A stretch of DNA of 64,000 bases from Cercospora beticola (lineage: Eukaryota > Ascomycota > Dothideomycetes > Mycosphaerellales > Mycosphaerellaceae). Both the position numbers and the translations under genes were made by a program. Within the stretch, counting starts at the first letter, position 1, and each line of letters starts with the position of its first letter. A model generated the notes under the pieces. It saw only the letters and a program-made list of their open reading frames with translations, did not search any database and was not told where the DNA came from. Location of the stretch: positions 2,542,001 to 2,606,000 of the forward strand of contig NC_088940.1 of the NCBI RefSeq assembly GCF_033473495.1. Direction: 5' to 3'. Of this stretch, positions 21,434 through 31,053 are shown one piece after another.

Positions 21434-22514
21434 ATGTCATCGAGCAATGCCCAAGACGAGCAGCACCACAAAGCCGTTATTGGCAATGGAGACAACTTTT
21501 GGCTCTTCTCATCTCAATCAGGCTTCGACCTTACACACCCTCCCACAGCAACTTCACCTCCCGTACAACCGAGCGTTACCATCGAAACGACTGCCTCGCC
21601 GATCACGATCGATCCTGCGAAAAGCGCTCTGATTATTATAGACATGCAGAATTACTTTCTCTCGCCTGCACTTGGGCGAAGCAAAGGAGGTGGACATGCT
21701 GCTGCAGAGCAGTTGATCGAACACGCAATTCCTGCGGCTAGGAAACATGGCATCAGAGTGGTATGGGTCAACTGGGGTCTGACTGAACAAGAAGTTGATG
21801 AGCTACCACCTGCTGTGAAAAGAGCTTTTGGATTTGAGGCTACTGTTGATAGTAGTGGGAAGGAGAAATTTGAGGGGATAGATGTGTCTTTCGGCGTGGA
21901 CAAGCATGGAGTGAAGGGAAGTAGAAGGCACAAAGGTGTGGGCAGTGATATCGGCCCTGTGAAAGATCCTGAGACTGGGAAAGATTTCGAGGGTGGGAGG
22001 GTTCTCATGAGAGACAGCTGGAATGCTGCGCTCTTTTCGCCACTCGACCAGGTGTATGAAGAAGGCAGGCAACTGGAAAAGTTGCCAGATGTATGGATCC
22101 ACAAGAATAGGATGAGTGCGATGTGGGGCGTCGATACGGCTCTTGAGAAGTTTCTGAAGCAAGAAGGAATCAGGACCTTGTTCTTCGTAAGTGGCACCTT
22201 TCTTCTCTCGCTGATTTTAGCTTGGCTCGCTGCCCTTCGGAGATGGTGGCACGCAAGCATTCGCAACGGCGTTTGTGCAGAGTCGACTAAGCGAAGCTGA
22301 CTATCCGTAGACCGGTGTGAATACCGATCAGTGCGTTGGCGGCACGCTCACGGATTGCTTCAGCAAAGGCTACGATGTTATCCTGCTGACTGACGGCGCC
22401 GCAACAACGAGTCCGGACTACGCGCAGAATTGTTACGATTTCAATGCGAAGAACACGTATGGATTTGTCACCCGTTGTGAGCGCTTCGCGGCTGGTGTCA
22501 AGCGATCACCTTGA
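21434..22514 (+). CDS. isochorismatase-family cysteine hydrolase
   Basis: Exon 1 is 21434..22186 and exon 2 is 22311..22514. The intron 22187..22310 (124 nt, GTAAGT donor, GCTGAC branch, CGTAG acceptor) joins in phase 0; the total is 318 aa. The triad is complete: Asp in ALIIIDMQNYFLSP, Lys in VWIHKNRMSAMWG, and the nucleophile Cys in TGVNTDQCVGGTLTDCF, which is brought in only by exon 2. A ~55-residue Gln/Pro/Thr-rich N-terminus precedes the first strand, and an insert with a Gly/Lys-rich loop separates the first two motifs. Relatives hydrolyse isochorismate, nicotinamide, N-carbamoyl compounds or biuret; the sequence does not decide between them. It is only distantly similar to the other isochorismatase-fold gene at 15.1 kb, so it is not a tandem copy. 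No signal peptide is seen. Confidence 0.88.
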
Positions 22515-23053
22515 TGAGTCTCGGTGAGAAGTGAAGGGCAGGCGATGGTAGCATCGACCACCCACTCAACCCGGAGCTCAAAAATGCACTCGCACATTCG
22601 GAAAGCGATTTTACAAGTTTCACGAGACACCAACAATTCACGTGAAGGTGAACAACCTTCCTTTCGCGCTCCACATTACTCACACCCACGCTGACTTGAC
22701 TTTGGCGCAATACCACAACTTGCTAGCAACTACGCGCCGGCAATAGCGACCTGCACTTCGCATGCCGCGAGCATTGTCGTAAGCCGAAGAATAGGAACTA
22801 GCTATTGTGCCTATTGTGAGTTGCTGCATTTCGTCGACAACAATACGCTCTGAACAACGTCAATAGGAAGGAGCTCCTATTGTACGTGAATAAACGATTA
22901 GCCGGCATGCCGCCGGTCTTCAGCTCACTTCGCCGTTTGCTTTCTCTTTGCAGCTTCCACCTTTCCGCCTGACCTTCGCAATTTCACGATCATCGTCGCC
23001 TTCACAACTCACTTGCACACTACCAGACCGCGCGCACAGCGATTCCAGCCACC
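22515..23053. other. intergenic
   Basis: This is 539 bp and should hold the promoter of the four-repeat gene. Short imperfect repeats of the type AGGAGCTCCTATTGT/CTATTGTGCCTATTGT appear near 22798-22880. No gene is seen. Confidence 0.4.
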
Positions 23054-25057
23054 ATGGCGACTATCAACGAAGCCATTGAGATCACCTCTGACTCAGGAGG
23101 AGAAGAAGAACGTCCACAGGTGCCCAGCACACCAGCAATCAAGGCGTCAGCCTCAGTGCCTCCACGAAGCGTCGCTCACGACGTCGAGGCAACGCCGACT
23201 CCAACACAAGCGCCAGCACCTGCACCGGCTCCTTTGCCAAATGATGACTCAATTCAGGAAGTGACGGCCACGTCAACAGCGCCAGCAGAGCCAGCTAGGC
23301 CTACCAACTTCCAACCAACCCCACGTCGTCTTTACGATCTGCCCGAGTACGCCGACCGATACACCCCAATCTTCTCGACACTTGAAGAGGTCGTGTACCG
23401 TGATCCGTATGCATTCTCGATCAAGCCACCTTGTTGGCAAAAGTGGAGTGCCGAGGAGTATCGTGCTTTCGCGGACTATCTCGAGCTGGTCGATTTGAAG
23501 CCTCTTTCGCGGATTTTGGGCAAGCCCGTAGAGGAAATTTACCACATGTATCACACGTTGGTCACAGGCCCCTTGCTCGATGCCAGCAATGCACGTCGCC
23601 GAGGTGAGGAGGGCATGAAGAGTCTTTTCGAACTTCACAACAATCATGGAACCCCGAACAGATCCTGGACCGCCGAAGGCATCAGGGCTGAGTTCGAAGC
23701 TGCCACGTTCTTGACTGTCCACCTCATTCTCGAGGAGAGTGGAATCAAGCGCAAGATCAAGCTGGCTGATCTGACGAACGATGACTTTTCTTGGATCAAG
23801 CAGAACGTACCTCTGGAGCAGCGGAAGGTTCTGTCTGGGATCGACAACGGCGTCATCAACAAGCACGACACAGAGGACGGCCTGCCCCCGTGCGTGATGT
23901 CGAAGCGCAAGGCATCCCCAGAGCTCGAAACTCCCAGACCAGCCAAACAAGCTCGCCTTATGAAAACCAACACCGCGCCTGCAAAGCTTCGGGCAACTCC
24001 GTCAACATTCTCGAATACTCCGAACGATCTGACGGCGTCCAGTCAACGACCAGCGACACCATCAAGGCCACAGCAGACACCACAACAGCAAGATTCGGCT
24101 ACCCTACCGGCGCAGACACCAGCCAGTCCCTTGGGCCCCCAAACGCCAGCAGCAAAACCGTCACTGTTGGCCAAGTTTCAAGCACCATCGCCGAAGTCCC
24201 TTTACAGAAAGTGGACTGACGTAGGCCTGGATGCGCGGTTCTTCGACACTGCTCCTTCGACTGTGGTACTATTGGAACGATCGAGCAGAGAACAAATCGC
24301 CATATCCCGCTTTGCCATGAACGACGATGACAAGAAGTGGCTGAACGACATGAGAGATGGCAAACACATCGATATTCATGCGTGGAAGCCGCTCGTCAAA
24401 TCGCGAAGCCTGGGCACTCTTGAAGCTTTCCGTCCATGGACTACTCAAGGCTTCATTGCTCGATTTGAGAGCATATCCCGTCTCACGGTACACGTTTTGC
24501 TTTTGAGTGACCGAACGCAGGCAACAGTCAAACTTGCGGATCTCACGGACATCGACAAAGCTTACCTTCAAGAGCACGTCAGTGGTGAGGATATGAAGAC
24601 GCTGTTGAGCAAAGGCCAAACCGCTGCGCAAGCGGCTTCCTCTCAAGCTGCATATGAGAGAAGAGCTGCTACTGCTATCAGCGATGGTGCCGAAGAGGGG
24701 GCTGATGAAGCTCAAGACGCTGCTGTGAGTGAGCGAGATGCCCAGCCGATCAGACACGATTCAGTATCACGTCAAGCTGTTGATCCCGTCAAAGACACCG
24801 ACGTACCTCCACCTGAAGGTGAATCTGCGCAACATCCCGACGAAGTGATTACTGGTGCGCCGCCACGAAGCTGGACAGGCCGGAAGCTTGCTGGCAAGCT
24901 TGAAGGCATCTCCAAGCACCAAGTCTTCCTCAGGCTTGAGAACCAGCAAGGACTTAACTTGATCCCTATGGAAGAGTGGTCAAGTGAAGACTACAGCTGG
25001 TTGAAGGGGTATCTCACTCTCGAGCAGAGGAAGGTTCTTTCGGGGAAGGCAACATGA
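23054..25057 (+). CDS. unassigned protein with four copies of a ~60-residue domain
   Basis: This is a single exon of 667 aa; the start ATG 23054 sits in a strong context (CACCATGG). After a Pro/Thr/Ala-rich N-terminus comes a conserved-looking segment (~90-180: YTPIFSTLEEVVYRDPYAFS and WSAEEYRAFADYLEL) with Myb-like helical flavour. Four related units follow at residues ~205-270, ~385-444, ~462-522 and ~606-667. Each opens with a Trp-Thr/Ala motif (WTAEGIRAEF, WTDVGLDARF, WTTQGFIARF, WTGRKLAGKL). Then come a beta-rich core (TVHLIL..., TVHVLL..., QVFLRL...), a LADLT-like strand, and a closing helix often ending EQRKVLSG. Linkers are Pro/Gln/Thr-rich and contain basic patches such as KRKASPE. 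A nuclear or chromatin role is an inference from composition only; no named domain is recognised. Confidence 0.75.
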   Translation: MATINEAIEITSDSGGEEERPQVPSTPAIKASASVPPRSVAHDVEATPTPTQAPAPAPAPLPNDDSIQEVTATSTAPAEPARPTNFQPTPRRLYDLPEYADRYTPIFSTLEEVVYRDPYAFSIKPPCWQKWSAEEYRAFADYLELVDLKPLSRILGKPVEEIYHMYHTLVTGPLLDASNARRRGEEGMKSLFELHNNHGTPNRSWTAEGIRAEFEAATFLTVHLILEESGIKRKIKLADLTNDDFSWIKQNVPLEQRKVLSGIDNGVINKHDTEDGLPPCVMSKRKASPELETPRPAKQARLMKTNTAPAKLRATPSTFSNTPNDLTASSQRPATPSRPQQTPQQQDSATLPAQTPASPLGPQTPAAKPSLLAKFQAPSPKSLYRKWTDVGLDARFFDTAPSTVVLLERSSREQIAISRFAMNDDDKKWLNDMRDGKHIDIHAWKPLVKSRSLGTLEAFRPWTTQGFIARFESISRLTVHVLLLSDRTQATVKLADLTDIDKAYLQEHVSGEDMKTLLSKGQTAAQAASSQAAYERRAATAISDGAEEGADEAQDAAVSERDAQPIRHDSVSRQAVDPVKDTDVPPPEGESAQHPDEVITGAPPRSWTGRKLAGKLEGISKHQVFLRLENQQGLNLIPMEEWSSEDYSWLKGYLTLEQRKVLSGKAT

Positions 25058-25604
25058 GACCAAGAGGAGAGGCATTGTTGCTATTGTCGTGTACAGTTCG
25101 GTTTTTTCAGGAGTCTCTGGTCGTCCTTCACTTGGTATGAGAAGGAAGAGAGGTGATGTCTTGGAATGTTCGAGCGATGTGACATTGGGTTCGAAGAAGA
25201 CACGCGTGGTGCAGATTGAGAACACTTGGAAGGCATTGAATCGCAGAGAGGTGGTTTAGGCTGTGTACCCATCAGAATAGCAGCTCTGGATTTCGAGGAT
25301 AGAGATCAAAATGCTTCCACGCGACCTCTTGTTGCTGTTTGTCGATGTTTTGTTTCGTCTGACGCTGCCAGCTGTGAGTGACGAAGTGGGCCACTGGCTC
25401 AGACTTCCAAATGCGGACGACTTATCCGATTCCCGCGGTCGTTTCTCCGACCGTGTATCCGACGAAATGCAATGCATCACCACCTGCTTGCATTTTGGTT
25501 CAGAGATCTATCGACTACGCACGAACACCCACAACACCCCAGTCGATCATCCGCAATCGCATATGCATCACTGCTGATCAGTAGCCCACAATGGCGCTGC
25601 AGCA
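25058..25604. other. intergenic or leader with upstream ORFs
   Basis: This is 547 bp before the giant helical-repeat gene. It holds an 88-codon ATG frame (25311..25577, beginning MLPRDLLLLFVDVLFRLTLP) and the start of an 18-codon uORF at 25591 that overlaps the next start codon. The 88-codon frame starts hydrophobically but has an acidic residue inside the hydrophobic stretch, and I do not call it a gene. Confidence 0.4.
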
Positions 25605-25647
25605 ATGTTCAGCAACGCTCGACACGTGCCTTCGAAGGCTGCCCTGA
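25591..25647 (+). promoter_or_regulatory. uORF overlapping the downstream start codon
   Basis: This is an 18-codon upstream frame whose ATG lies 14 nt before the main ATG (25605), in a different frame, and which ends at 25647 inside the main coding region. Its context (ACAATGG: A at -3, G at +4) is better than that of the main start (GCAATGT). Scanning ribosomes should therefore favour the uORF, which would lower translation of the main protein unless the real start is elsewhere. Confidence 0.4.
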
Positions 25648-28600
25648 AGGTCCTTTACCAACTCGCCTACATTTCTTCTGGAACCGCAGTGGGCGTCGCA
25701 ACGCTATGCGCCGAGGAGCGCAGACGGCGCACGCTGGTCGTGCAGAAGATAGCGGATAACGCGAAGAGAATCAGGCAGAGTCCTCAGCATGTTCGGAATC
25801 GGCGACGACGATCCGCGGACGAGAGTCGCGAGAAACATGCCATCTTAGCAGGAGAGGGCGATGTTGGCAGTGGAATCGAGCTTGATGAACGTGCAGTGCG
25901 AGCGGCGGAACTGCCATCGGCCGTGGAGGATGGATATGCGCAAGTAGCGCAACAATCTGGCCGGACACGAAGACGATTGCGAGCATCGTCTAAGCGACAA
26001 CCTCGTGAGAACGTCGAGGACAGGAACACTTCAGTCGCTTCCCGCACGAGTGAAGATGCACCAAACGAGCAGTCTATGGGTTCAGCGACGCAGGCTAGCA
26101 TTGTCCGCTCTGTACATGTACCGTCTCAAGCACGTTCCATGGATCCGGCTTCGGCACCACAAGGCATCGTTCGCAAAGTACAGCTTGGCCTTGACCATAT
26201 TACAACTCGCAGCGATGGTCGAGAACATCGCCAATGGCCAATTCGACCCCCGAGGCTGCGCACCTTAGAGGCTTTTCAGCGGTCATCGCGAGTCAGTCCA
26301 CCCAGCATTGATCATACTTATGAAGCTGCCAAAGATGTTATGTGGGAAGTGGAGAAGTTCCTCGTCTCTGCAGCACGAGTTGGCGTAGCAGGTGTGGATC
26401 AGCGTTGGAAACACATGGCCTCGTCTCTCCTGCATCTCTCTGCAACGTGTGGGATGAGGTTAGAAGTGAACCGACTGATGCAATGGCTGGCCAAATTCGA
26501 TGCTTTGTCGCCAGAGCTGATTCTCATGATTTGTGAATCATGTCGCCGATTCTTACGAAGACCTAGAACGCCCATGCATAGCGTTCTCCTGCTCTACCGG
26601 GATTTGTTCAAGATGCCCATATTTACCCAGCAAGAAGATGCTCTCCGTGTACGATCACAGCTTGCAGTAGTAGAGGGCATTGCTAGCTTCTCTGGCGGAA
26701 TCGTGGACAAGGAACAGATCTCCACAGCCTACATCGAGCTTTTCGACAGTGAGCTCTTAGTGCAAGAGCTCGCTGCACGGCACGAAACGCTCTGTGCCCA
26801 TAACGATCATCAATTGGCGCACACCCTGGTCTTTTCTGTCCTCGAGAGTACGACCGTGAGCAACGAGTCGAAGACCCGGTATGAGAAACTTGTCGATCAG
26901 TGCATCAAGTCCTCTCTCAACGGTGGGAAGCTTGCCTGTTCTGTGCAACTATGGTTGAAGGGATATGCCTTCTTTCAAAATACGGAATACGGGCTCTCAC
27001 AATTTGGCCGCCGTCTGACTCATATAGCAACGCTTGCCAGAAGAACAAGGTCAATCAATCTGCTAGAACCAATCTGCAGGCGGCTAGCAGAGGCCGAAAA
27101 CGGGCATTACGCCGTGCTTGATTTCATCAATGAAAACTGCAAAATTTCGCTGGCTATGGCATGCATCGCGATGGCGGAACCACCAATGGCGCTGCTCGAA
27201 AAGCTCCACAGCGAGCTGGCCCAGCCGCGAAAGGACGAGATCCTCTTTGCCCAAGCGGATGCGCAATTGAAAGAGATGTGGCAGAGTACCCGCAGCCTTC
27301 CGGCCGTATTTGCAGCCTACGAGAATTTCCGAAAAGCCCGAGCTCATCTTATCGATGAACAGGTCTGGGCTGGCTCAGTCGGTCCCCCTGAGATGGCATT
27401 AATTGAGATCTGTAATTTGGCTGGTCAACCAGATCGCGGGCTTCAGATTCTGTCATCCGCACAGATTACCCGCCTTGAATCAGTTGATTCATTCTCGTTG
27501 GCGGCTTTGACATTGGCCACTAAGAATTCTTGGGAGACGTTTGCAACGTTGATATCGTCGGCTGCAGACTCGCAGCTCTCGATCGCCGACGACAGAGTCG
27601 CAACGAACCGATTGGATTATGCTGTGATGAAATATGGACAGCGACACAGCGCAGCTGAGACCTGGGAGTTCATATCTGGCTTGGTGGCACGTGTCAAGTT
27701 TGTTCCCACTGCGGCGACCGCGAAGACCATGCTTCGAAAGTTAGCATCTGAAATGACACCAGATGAGCCCAGCCCGATTCTGGATTGGCTACATTACATG
27801 CAATCTTTTGGTGTCGAGTCCATTCTGGATGCAGATACGGTAACGACAATGTTTCGCCATCATTATCGTGAGGTCCGCACACCGCACACGTTGCTCATGC
27901 ACTTTTCCCGACGGTTATACAGGGCTGTGCCTTACTTGAAAGCAGGCAGTTTGAGGGGCATCGTCAAAGAGGCCATTGCTTACGATATGAGAGAGTTGGA
28001 CACCAAATATCAACAGGCAGTACAGCTCGCAGCAGAGATCAATTTGCAGCGCGTAACAGAAAACAGCGCGATCATACCTTTGCCCATTGGAAGGACACAG
28101 CTGCAGACACGAGCAGGTATTCAAAAGTATCGGTCTTCGCAGACAGAGCAGACGTCGGGCGTTCGTGAGAATCCGCTGCCAAGCGCGGATGCGAAGCACG
28201 ATTTGCACGATGTGCATCCCTCCTCTGAAGGAGATGTACGCTGGGAGCCCAACGACATACCACTAGGGAGCCGACAAGGCGCTCTTGTGGAAGCAGAGAG
28301 CCCTGATCTTATGGCCGAAGTCAGTGACGACGCTACCATCGAGCCTTTCGAAAGGGTTATCCAAGACTACTATGCTGCGGAAGACGACGCGGCAATGGAG
28401 CTCAGCCCGCGACGTAAAGAGACAGCTCGGACTACAAGAGACGCGCTTTCAGCCGATCGCGAAACGGTCGCAGCAGCCACCGCTGATTCCACGCAATCGA
28501 CCCCAGGACAACCCCAAGTACACAGGCGCGAGAGGGAGAACAGCAAGCAAGATATCAGTGGCCTTCCAACACGCATTGGCGCGCTCTCTGGAAAGCAGGA

Positions 28601-30443
28601 GATCGGATACTCTGGTCATGGCAGCTCAGTGTTTGCACGTAAGCAGGTATCGAACATGGTTCTGGAGTATTCCGCGAAAAGGTTCGTGGAAGTCCTTGAC
28701 CTGTACGAGAAATCTCTTGGGCCAACTGGACGTCCCTCGTCACCTTTGGCGCTGTCTGTAGCTGTGCAGGCACGCATCCGTCTGGACAACGGTGCGATCG
28801 ATGGAGCCAAGCAAATCATGCTGGCAGCGCAAGACGCCGGTTTCAATGCAAGCTGCGCCTCAGCGCCGATTCTCATCAGAGAAATGCGGATGATGCGTCG
28901 CGAGGACAAGCGAGATCTTGCAAAGTTACGAGATAAAGTGATGGAGTACTATGTTGCGAATGCCCGGAACGGCTGGCCAGTATCGCACTACGTGGGCGTG
29001 TCAGCTGCAAACCTTTTGATTGACAATCATGAGCCTGCTCTCGGCATCGACTTACTTAACTTCGTTTGTAGGGACAGATGGGGCAGCCACGATCCACCTG
29101 ACATTGTCACGATGACCGTCTTCTTGAAGGGCTTCATGGCACTCAAGCACCTCAAGGGCATTATATGGGTCGTGCGCAAGGTTCTAGGTGAGAAGATGCG
29201 GATCACTCGCAAGTTCTTGCATCGTTTGCGGACCAGTCCAAAGTCATTCGAAAGGTTTCCACATCTACCTCGAAGTCAACGAAAATCAGTAGACCCGATG
29301 ACTCTTCGTCGATTGAAAACAGTGCGAGTGCTTTGTATACATCAGCGCATGGCTCAGCGGAACAATGCCAGACGCCTTGGATTCAAGTTTGTCGCTGTTT
29401 TACGTCTTGCGGCACGCTACCAGCAAGCATCGAGTGAAGAGGAACGACAGTACCTTGTGCAGCTTGAGCATGAATACTACAAGAGGAGATCGGGCGAGGG
29501 TTCCACGATCTTGAACAAGCAAGTCACTCAGATGTACACGGCCCGTCGAGCCTGGTCACGCTACAGGCGCATCGCTCGAGCCTCGTTTCGTAAAGAATGG
29601 GTACGCACGAGGTTCGGTGAGAGGCAGAAGACCACTGCAGTGTTTCAAAGCTTGCGGACAAGGCAGTACCGGCAGTTCAAAAAAATGAACCCTGCAATTC
29701 CCGGCGGCCGACCTGCATCCCTCAAACAGTATCTCGCACTACTGAGGAGCAATCACGGCAAGCTCCCGAAAGATCTATCAGGCAACCCTTCATCGAAGGC
29801 AGCATATACACCACTGCTTCACGACGACACGACTGATGGGCTCCAGCAGCAGCAGCGGCCGCACGTTGAGCCCTTTGCGCTTCCGGAAACGAGAGAAGAG
29901 TCAAAGGCATCGTTCACACCACCGCTGCGTGAACACCCGGGAGATATGCTCGAGGAGCAGCATGACTCTGGGCTCACGAAAACAAGAGAGAATTCGCAGC
30001 TAGCGTACACGCCAGTACTGCATGAAGGCGCGGCAATTGGACTCCAGGAGCAGCGTGACGACTTTGCAGAGTCGATGAGAACGAAAGCCGAGTCGAAGGC
30101 AGCATATTCTCCACTGCTGCACGACGACACCCAAGATAAGGCCCCAGAGCAGCATGTCAAGTTCACAGAGCCCGTGAGCACGAGAGAAGAGTCTCAGCGT
30201 GGGCATGTTGAGCATTTGCGGAAAATCATCTCGAGGCACATTCCTGCACAGGCCGATTCATCGTCAAAAGCACCGTACGCAACCTCGATGCACTACGACG
30301 TTGGACAAAAGCCACCGGAGCAACACTCCAAGTTCACGAAACCCAGGGCCACGAGAGAAGAGTCCCAGCATGGGAAGATAGAGCATTCGCAACAGAGCAC
30401 TTTGAGAGAGAAACCTGTACTGACCTACGTACCGTTTAATTGA
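25605..30443 (+). CDS. giant helical-repeat (PPR-like) protein, probably mitochondrial
   Basis: This is a single exon of 1612 aa. The N-terminus (MFSNARHVPSKAALKVLYQL then AYISSGTAVGVATL) has a basic, hydroxylated, acid-free leader followed by a hydrophobic segment. A basic region RRRRTLVVQKIADNAKRIR follows, a pattern I recall from fungal mitochondrial PPR-type proteins. Long amphipathic helices fill residues ~230-830 and again ~1010-1200 (for example FVEVLDLYEKSLG and IDGAKQIMLAAQDAGFNASC), consistent with pentatricopeptide-like repeats and a role in mitochondrial RNA metabolism (inference). Residues ~880-1000 are acidic and disordered. Residues ~1220-1385 are strongly Arg-rich. The C-terminus (~1393-1612) is a series of degenerate ~33-residue tandem repeats. 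Upstream uORFs are present. Confidence 0.8.
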   Translation: MFSNARHVPSKAALKVLYQLAYISSGTAVGVATLCAEERRRRTLVVQKIADNAKRIRQSPQHVRNRRRRSADESREKHAILAGEGDVGSGIELDERAVRAAELPSAVEDGYAQVAQQSGRTRRRLRASSKRQPRENVEDRNTSVASRTSEDAPNEQSMGSATQASIVRSVHVPSQARSMDPASAPQGIVRKVQLGLDHITTRSDGREHRQWPIRPPRLRTLEAFQRSSRVSPPSIDHTYEAAKDVMWEVEKFLVSAARVGVAGVDQRWKHMASSLLHLSATCGMRLEVNRLMQWLAKFDALSPELILMICESCRRFLRRPRTPMHSVLLLYRDLFKMPIFTQQEDALRVRSQLAVVEGIASFSGGIVDKEQISTAYIELFDSELLVQELAARHETLCAHNDHQLAHTLVFSVLESTTVSNESKTRYEKLVDQCIKSSLNGGKLACSVQLWLKGYAFFQNTEYGLSQFGRRLTHIATLARRTRSINLLEPICRRLAEAENGHYAVLDFINENCKISLAMACIAMAEPPMALLEKLHSELAQPRKDEILFAQADAQLKEMWQSTRSLPAVFAAYENFRKARAHLIDEQVWAGSVGPPEMALIEICNLAGQPDRGLQILSSAQITRLESVDSFSLAALTLATKNSWETFATLISSAADSQLSIADDRVATNRLDYAVMKYGQRHSAAETWEFISGLVARVKFVPTAATAKTMLRKLASEMTPDEPSPILDWLHYMQSFGVESILDADTVTTMFRHHYREVRTPHTLLMHFSRRLYRAVPYLKAGSLRGIVKEAIAYDMRELDTKYQQAVQLAAEINLQRVTENSAIIPLPIGRTQLQTRAGIQKYRSSQTEQTSGVRENPLPSADAKHDLHDVHPSSEGDVRWEPNDIPLGSRQGALVEAESPDLMAEVSDDATIEPFERVIQDYYAAEDDAAMELSPRRKETARTTRDALSADRETVAAATADSTQSTPGQPQVHRRERENSKQDISGLPTRIGALSGKQEIGYSGHGSSVFARKQVSNMVLEYSAKRFVEVLDLYEKSLGPTGRPSSPLALSVAVQARIRLDNGAIDGAKQIMLAAQDAGFNASCASAPILIREMRMMRREDKRDLAKLRDKVMEYYVANARNGWPVSHYVGVSAANLLIDNHEPALGIDLLNFVCRDRWGSHDPPDIVTMTVFLKGFMALKHLKGIIWVVRKVLGEKMRITRKFLHRLRTSPKSFERFPHLPRSQRKSVDPMTLRRLKTVRVLCIHQRMAQRNNARRLGFKFVAVLRLAARYQQASSEEERQYLVQLEHEYYKRRSGEGSTILNKQVTQMYTARRAWSRYRRIARASFRKEWVRTRFGERQKTTAVFQSLRTRQYRQFKKMNPAIPGGRPASLKQYLALLRSNHGKLPKDLSGNPSSKAAYTPLLHDDTTDGLQQQQRPHVEPFALPETREESKASFTPPLREHPGDMLEEQHDSGLTKTRENSQLAYTPVLHEGAAIGLQEQRDDFAESMRTKAESKAAYSPLLHDDTQDKAPEQHVKFTEPVSTREESQRGHVEHLRKIISRHIPAQADSSSKAPYATSMHYDVGQKPPEQHSKFTKPRATREESQHGKIEHSQQSTLREKPVLTYVPFN
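29790..30440 (+). repeat. in-frame degenerate ~33-residue tandem repeats
   Basis: At the 3' end of the helical-repeat gene about five units follow one another. The consensus is roughly SKAAYTPLLHDDxxDxxxEQ, then HxxFxExxxTREE. Unit openings are SKAAYTPLLHDD, SKASFTPPLREH, SQLAYTPVLHEG, SKAAYSPLLHDD and SSKAPYATSMHYD. The DNA copies have diverged (CGAAGGCAGCATAT recurs near 29794 and 30095), so the array is old or under selection as protein. The units are polar and probably disordered. Confidence 0.7.
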
Positions 30444-31053
30444 AATTCAGCCGAAAGCCGGCACAGATACCCTTTGGTGAATGACGCTGTAGATGATAGA
30501 GAGCGACGGAATGTATTCACTGGGCGTTGAAACGGATGGGAGGGCATTGTTTAAGCATAGCGATGGTGTTATCGTCGCAATTTTCAATGTAAGAAGGAGT
30601 CCAGATCCCGACATAGGTACATGGAGCTATCTGGCAATGTAAAATTGCGGCCGCGAGAAGGAGAAATAATCACTCGTCTCATTTCAAATCATCCCAATGC
30701 CCGTCAATATCTCACTTGCATGATTCGCTTCATCATAATTGAGTGACTTGAATTCTCCCCTTCTCTATCGTGCAAGGCGTGGTCAATTAGTCATATGTCT
30801 CCCAACGAATACTCTCTCCGTATCGTTCCATATCGAGTCTATTCGTTCGATTGACAAGAGGAAGCTTCTCTGCCTCGTAGACACATGTTGATTTGATAGT
30901 TGATGTGCATATGTTGAAGTATTTATGCCTGAGGCATGAAGCTTCCTCGTGGCGGCAGAAGGCAGACGCGCCTAAGCTCGCCCAAAATTTGGGAAACAGC
31001 ACATCACCCACTCGACATCACCGCAACTTGGTAAAAGCTGCTCACATAACGCC
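30444..31053. other. intergenic upstream of CCT8
   Basis: This is 610 bp with AT-rich stretches near 30640-30780 and only short frames. It should contain the terminator of the giant gene and the CCT8 promoter. Confidence 0.4.

Noticed and set aside
25311..25577. 88-codon frame with a hydrophobic start upstream of the giant gene
   Set aside because: The hydrophobic stretch is interrupted by an acidic residue, there is no cleavage site or family, and it is more likely a leader uORF.
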